Of a stretch of 7,818 nt of DNA, positions 6,776 through 7,818 are shown in pieces (position 1 is the stretch's first letter; each line of letters opens with the position of its first letter). A program made the translations under genes and the position numbers. The notes beneath the pieces are model-generated. The model was given only the letters and a program-made list of their open reading frames with translations, searched no databases and was not told the DNA's origin. Origin of the DNA: an uncultured Bacilli bacterium (GTDB lineage: Bacteria > Bacillota_I > Bacilli_A > RF39 > UBA660); assembly GCA_947628445.1 (NCBI GenBank), contig CANQZX010000049.1, forward strand, positions 1 to 7,818. Reading direction: 5' to 3'.

Positions 6776-7818
6776 TTAAGCAACTCGATAATAATATTTA
6801 GATTCGCATTGTCTGATTGAACTAGGACTACAACTTTGAAAATCATAACCCGACCAATTTCCCCAAGTTTTTTTATAGTAACCGCCAGTCCATTTAAGAC
6901 AATATGATTTTCCCCAAGAAACACATTTTTTAGATACTAAACCGCAATGATCTCTACTAGGATTTTCTCCAGTATAATTACATTTTGAAGTTGCTTTTGA
7001 CACTCCTTGAGTTAAACAACTAAAGCAATAATAATATGAAGTACAGTCTCGCGTATACCCCCCAGAACAAGTTTCTTCTACATATTCTTTCGTCCGAGTT
7101 CTATACCAATTACTGCCTGTTATCTCTATCTTACAATTTCCAATATTTCCTGCCCCATCAACTACCGAATAAGTTGTTGTACTCGTAACTTTTTTATCGG
7201 TGCTTTTTGACTTATTCTCCTCATTACAGGTTGCTACCTTTGAACCACCCTTATCATTACATGTTATCTTTACTGGTACACCACTTGCAAACCAAGTTCC
7301 TCCACCATTTTGCTCAGCAGTACAAGTTGGTAAAGTTTTATCTAATTTAACTTCAAAACACTCAATGGTTGATTTTATTCGGGAATTAAAACTTACTGTT
7401 TGAAAACATACTTTTCCTACATCTTCTTCCGTTACTTTTAAACTTGAAGGTTCCATGGGATTACATTGCTCAGCTTTCGTATAACAACTATATGTTTCAT
7501 ATTTGCCATGTCCCCCATTTGTTACTGCAGTTGCTGTTATATCACTTTGGCCCCAATTCCCTACTTCAATATTTTTACCATCGGCATCCTTCAAATCTAC
7601 AGCAATGGTTGGTGCTTCGTATTTAGTCATTATTTCCTCAGAAACTATAGTTGATTTAGTTCCCCGATTATTCATAGCATATACTTCAATGGTATATTTT
7701 GTATCACCTACTAACCCATTAAAGATATTTTGACTAGCAGCGCTTTCTTGCCAATCGCCGCCATTTATTCGGTAGTAATATTTATGTATCTTGGCAGGTT
7801 CCGGAGTTACAGCTTCAA
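6776..7818 (-). CDS. Surface protein with FN3/Ig-like modules and cysteine-rich C-terminus (5' end outside window)
   Basis: The frame is open to the window edge, so 346 C-terminal residues are visible and the N-terminus is missing. An internal ATG at 7675 is not a credible start, because the preceding 47 codons encode the middle of an FN3-like domain (YYYRINGGDW, then NGLVGDTKYTIEVYA). After this (visible residue about 68) come two Ig-like modules: about 68-158, and about 159-233 with the VVDGAGNIG motif typical of bacterial Ig-like repeats. A tail of about 110 residues rich in Cys, Tyr and Trp follows, ending SKYYYRVA. From the ATG at 7675 to the stop there are 18 cysteines, far more than in the neighbours. 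No LPXTG or C-terminal anchor is present, so attachment, if any, must be N-terminal or non-covalent. It is probably an extracellular adhesin-type protein; the ligand is unknown. Confidence 0.72.
   Translation of the reverse strand, partial: EAVTPEPAKIHKYYYRINGGDWQESAASQNIFNGLVGDTKYTIEVYAMNNRGTKSTIVSEEIMTKYEAPTIAVDLKDADGKNIEVGNWGQSDITATAVTNGGHGKYETYSCYTKAEQCNPMEPSSLKVTEEDVGKVCFQTVSFNSRIKSTIECFEVKLDKTLPTCTAEQNGGGTWFASGVPVKITCNDKGGSKVATCNEENKSKSTDKKVTSTTTYSVVDGAGNIGNCKIEITGSNWYRTRTKEYVEETCSGGYTRDCTSYYYCFSCLTQGVSKATSKCNYTGENPSRDHCGLVSKKCVSWGKSYCLKWTGGYYKKTWGNWSGYDFQSCSPSSIRQCESKYYYRVA

Noticed and set aside
7673..7675. ATG at 7675 as the start of the last gene
   Set aside because: The frame stays open to the window edge and the upstream codons encode a coherent FN3-like domain, so this Met is internal.
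1..7818. Alternative genetic code (TGA as tryptophan), suggested by the AT-rich, Mollicutes-like composition
   Set aside because: All tryptophans inspected are TGG, and full-length proteins form without reading through TGA.

Overview
The window is strongly AT-rich, with lysine/asparagine-rich proteins. All long frames close under the standard code, and tryptophan is written as TGG. Every gene is preceded by a Shine-Dalgarno-like sequence. This points to an uncultured, low-GC, host-associated Bacillota/Bacilli lineage of the gut type (RF39-like or Mollicutes-related). That placement is an impression from composition and protein style, not a demonstrated taxonomy. All five genes look like cell-surface or secreted proteins. 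No housekeeping, replication, transposase or integrase gene is visible.

Layout. Positions 1-44 carry one copy of a 44-bp repeat. A tight three-gene operon follows on the + strand: two tandem aryl-sulfate sulfotransferase (ASST) family proteins (54-1439 and 1448-3331) and a membrane-anchored protein with a formylglycine-generating-enzyme/C-type-lectin (FGE/CLec) fold (3342-4277). A hairpin at 4276-4309 has T-runs on both sides and ends this operon as well as the convergent gene on the - strand. That gene (4323-6362) encodes a 679-residue surface protein with an N-terminal signal/anchor, a beta-rich region and a C-terminal CLec-like domain. Its last ~60 codons contain a sharp island of about 55% GC and NNC/NNT-rich codons (about 4401-4505). 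This looks like the variable region of a diversity-generating retroelement (DGR). The leader of this gene carries a good promoter (6498-6526), the second copy of the 44-bp repeat (6441-6484) and an uninterrupted run of 18 T on the coding strand. Positions 6485-6775 are non-coding and contain a perfect 15-bp inverted repeat. The window ends inside a second surface gene on the - strand (6776 to beyond 7818) with FN3/Ig-like modules and a cysteine-rich tail.

Reading. The exact 44-bp direct repeats bracket a 6.44-kb block holding the sulfotransferase operon and the putative hypervariable surface protein. The block could be a mobile or excisable cassette, or the repeat could be a shared regulatory/leader element present many times in the genome. 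The DGR interpretation rests on codon pattern, composition and position only. Neither the reverse transcriptase nor the template repeat lies in this window, so they would have to be elsewhere in the genome.
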